8,273 bases of DNA from Bacteroidales bacterium (GTDB taxonomy: Bacteria > Bacteroidota > Bacteroidia > Bacteroidales > B18-G4), in assembly GCA_030618905.1 (NCBI GenBank), contig JAUXCL010000101.1, forward strand, positions 1-8,273, given 5' to 3'. Shown here piece by piece: positions 7,129 to 8,273 of this stretch; the stretch's first letter is position 1, and each line of letters starts with the position of its first letter. A program made the position numbers and the translations under genes. Below the pieces are notes generated by a model that had not been told where the DNA came from, did not search any database, and saw only the letters and a program-made list of their open reading frames with translations.

Positions 7129-7707
7129 TTAGCTTCCTACTACAACCTTGGCATATCGGATTACTTTATCGTTGAGCTTATATCCTTTTTCAATTTCATC
7201 CGCAACTTTGCCTTTCATCTCTTCTGATGGGGCAGGGATATTGGTAACCGCTTCATGAAAATCGGTATCAAATTCTTCCCCAATGGAATCAATCGTTTCG
7301 AGCCCTTTCTGTTGCAATAGGGTCAGGAACTTGTTGAATATTAACAGCACACCTTCTTTGAAACTTTCGTTAACATCCATTTCCTCAAATGAGGATAAAG
7401 CCCTTTCAAAATCATCCAGCACCGGCAATATGGAAATAATAACATCTTCAGATGCGGTTTTACCCAACTCAATCTTTTCCTTCAATGTCCTTTTCCTGTA
7501 ATTATCAAATTCAGAAAAGAGACGCAGATATCTATCGTTCAGGCTATCAATCTGCTCTTTTAGAGCTATAATCTCTTTGCTTTCCTGTTTGGACTTCTTC
7601 GGTTTTGCCTTTGCTTTGCCTTTTGCAGGTTTTTGCACTTGCTCTTCCTGTTCAGCCTGCTCCTCCTTTTGGAATTCCTTTTCCTTATCCTTGTCCTGCT
7701 TTGTCAT
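7129..7707 (-). CDS. grpE: Nucleotide exchange factor GrpE
   Basis: This 192-residue homodimeric cytosolic protein releases ADP from DnaK and completes the DnaK-DnaJ cycle. A long, highly charged, low-complexity N-terminus (about 1-45, Lys/Glu/Gln-rich with Ala-Lys-Pro repeats) leads into the dimerising coiled coil with the conserved block YLRLFSEFDNYRKRT (60-74). Then come LPVLDDFERA (94-103), the GLETID...FDTDFHEAV region (135-154) and the C-terminal beta domain GYKLNDKVIRYAKVVVG (175-191). All are standard GrpE signatures and the length is normal. The ATG at 7707 is preceded by AT-rich DNA with no Shine-Dalgarno. The 125-bp gap before it likely holds its promoter. It heads the probable grpE-dnaJ-ABC operon. 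Confidence 0.97.
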   Translation of the reverse strand: MTKQDKDKEKEFQKEEQAEQEEQVQKPAKGKAKAKPKKSKQESKEIIALKEQIDSLNDRYLRLFSEFDNYRKRTLKEKIELGKTASEDVIISILPVLDDFERALSSFEEMDVNESFKEGVLLIFNKFLTLLQQKGLETIDSIGEEFDTDFHEAVTNIPAPSEEMKGKVADEIEKGYKLNDKVIRYAKVVVGS

Positions 7708-7832
7708 GTTAAAATTTATTATCAGTTAGTAACAATCTGCATTATCAAATAATTTGCCAATGCGGGCCAATCCGACAAATTGGCAGATAAAATAATAAGC
7801 CTGAAAAAACAGTGAAATAATTGATTGGGGGA
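7708..7832 (-). promoter_or_regulatory. murA-grpE intergenic region; candidate grpE promoter
   Basis: grpE needs either read-through from murA or its own promoter here. On the minus strand a TTTG at 7776-7779 is followed after 22 bp by ATTATTTG (7746-7753), a partial match to the Bacteroides -33 TTTG / -7 TAnnTTTG pattern; the TA of the -7 box is missing. There is no CIRCE element (TTAGCACTC-N9-GAGTGCTAA), so HrcA control is not supported by the sequence. A hairpin pair inside the gap is listed separately. Confidence 0.3.
7755..7785 (-). other. Overlapping inverted repeats: two mutually exclusive hairpins upstream of grpE
   Basis: TGCCAAT (7755-7761) and ATTGGCA (7779-7785) form a perfect 7-bp stem with a 17-base loop. 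Inside that loop lies a second GCCAAT (7766-7771) that can pair with the same ATTGGC (7779-7784), giving a 6-bp stem with a 7-base loop. One right arm can therefore pair with either of two left arms. On the minus strand the structure lies about 50-80 bases upstream of the grpE start and is followed by AATTATTTG. It could be a weak murA terminator, an operator, or a leader-RNA switch; no function is established. Confidence 0.45.
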
Positions 7833-8273
7833 TTATTTACGAACGATATCCGCACCCAGTTTTCTAAGTCTTTCATCGATATTCTGATAGCCCCTGTCGA
7901 TTTGTTCAATGTTGTGGATCACGCTTTTTCCTTCGGCCGACAAAGCGGCAATCAGTAACGAGACCCCGGCACGAATATCCGGAGAAGTCATCTCGATCCC
8001 TTTTAATGGATACTGCCTGTTCAACCCGATCACGGTGGCCCGGTGTGGGTCACAAAGGATGATCTGAGCACCCATGTCGATCAACTTATCCACAAAGAAT
8101 AAACGGCTTTCGAACATCCATTGATGGATCAATACACTTCCCTTGGCCTGCGTGGCTACAACCAGGACGATACTGATCAGGTCGGGGGTGAATCCCGGCC
8201 ATGGTGCATCACGTACAGTAAGAATGGAACCATCCATAAAGGTTTCAATCTCATATGATTTCTGAGATGGTAC
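7833..8273 (-). CDS. murA: UDP-N-acetylglucosamine 1-carboxyvinyltransferase (MurA), C-terminal third
   Basis: The frame is open from the right edge to a stop at 7833, giving 146 residues of an enzyme usually about 420-440 long; the N-terminus with the catalytic Cys loop is outside the window. MurA transfers enolpyruvate from PEP to UDP-GlcNAc, the first committed step of peptidoglycan synthesis in the cytosol. Motifs visible: PWPGFTPDL, whose Asp aligns with E. coli D305; FESRLFFVDKLIDMGAQI, matching the E. coli FENRFMHV..L..MGA region; SPDIRAGVSLLIAALSAEG, whose Arg aligns with R397; and the terminal IEQIDRGYQNIDERLRKLGA, the HIDRGYE-type ending. WPGF and TPDL follow the style seen in Bacteroidetes MurA. 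The first Met in view (8237) is internal, not a start. Confidence 0.95.
   Translation of the reverse strand, partial: VPSQKSYEIETFMDGSILTVRDAPWPGFTPDLISIVLVVATQAKGSVLIHQWMFESRLFFVDKLIDMGAQIILCDPHRATVIGLNRQYPLKGIEMTSPDIRAGVSLLIAALSAEGKSVIHNIEQIDRGYQNIDERLRKLGADIVRK

Noticed and set aside
7708..7832. A CIRCE-type HrcA operator upstream of grpE
   Set aside because: I looked for TTAGCACTC-N9-GAGTGCTAA and found nothing close; the inverted repeat present is a different sequence.

Overview
The window looks like chromosomal DNA from a Bacteroidetes bacterium, most likely near the order Bacteroidales. The evidence is moderate-to-low GC with AT-rich intergenic regions, starts with little Shine-Dalgarno signal, one match to the Bacteroides -7 box (TAnnTTTG), and the style of the GrpE, DnaJ and MurA proteins. 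This placement is inferred from protein character, not from a search. No rRNA, tRNA, CRISPR array, insertion sequence or phage gene is visible.

Layout: Positions 1-1098 (minus) hold the N-terminal part of a large membrane-anchored AsmA/DUF748-like protein that runs off the left edge. A divergent promoter region (1099-1218) separates it from a plus-strand pair: an MscS-type mechanosensitive channel (1219-2025) and a DUF1295 / steroid 5-alpha-reductase-fold membrane protein (2119-2898). From about 3005 to the right edge everything is on the minus strand. In transcription order these genes are murA (C-terminal third only), grpE, dnaJ, an ABC ATPase, an ABC-2 permease, and a small degenerate GIY-YIG-like protein.

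How the genes work together: grpE and dnaJ are 38 bp apart and encode the nucleotide-exchange factor and J-protein that drive DnaK, which is not in the window. The ABC ATPase follows dnaJ after 48 bp and overlaps its permease by 4 bp (ATGA), so these two almost certainly form one NatAB-like exporter. The four genes are probably co-transcribed. murA (peptidoglycan precursor synthesis), the MscS channel (osmotic safety valve), the AsmA-like protein (envelope lipid or assembly role) and the exporter give the region a general envelope and stress-homeostasis flavour, but they need not form one pathway.

The stretches most worth a second look are the small GIY-YIG-like gene at 3005-3457 and the murA-grpE gap. 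The small gene seems to lack several catalytic residues, and its 5' end looks as if a one-base indel in an A-run has cut off a hydrophobic N-terminus. The murA-grpE gap carries overlapping, mutually exclusive hairpins just upstream of grpE. I see no convincing evidence of a wholly new multi-gene system; most of the window is housekeeping.
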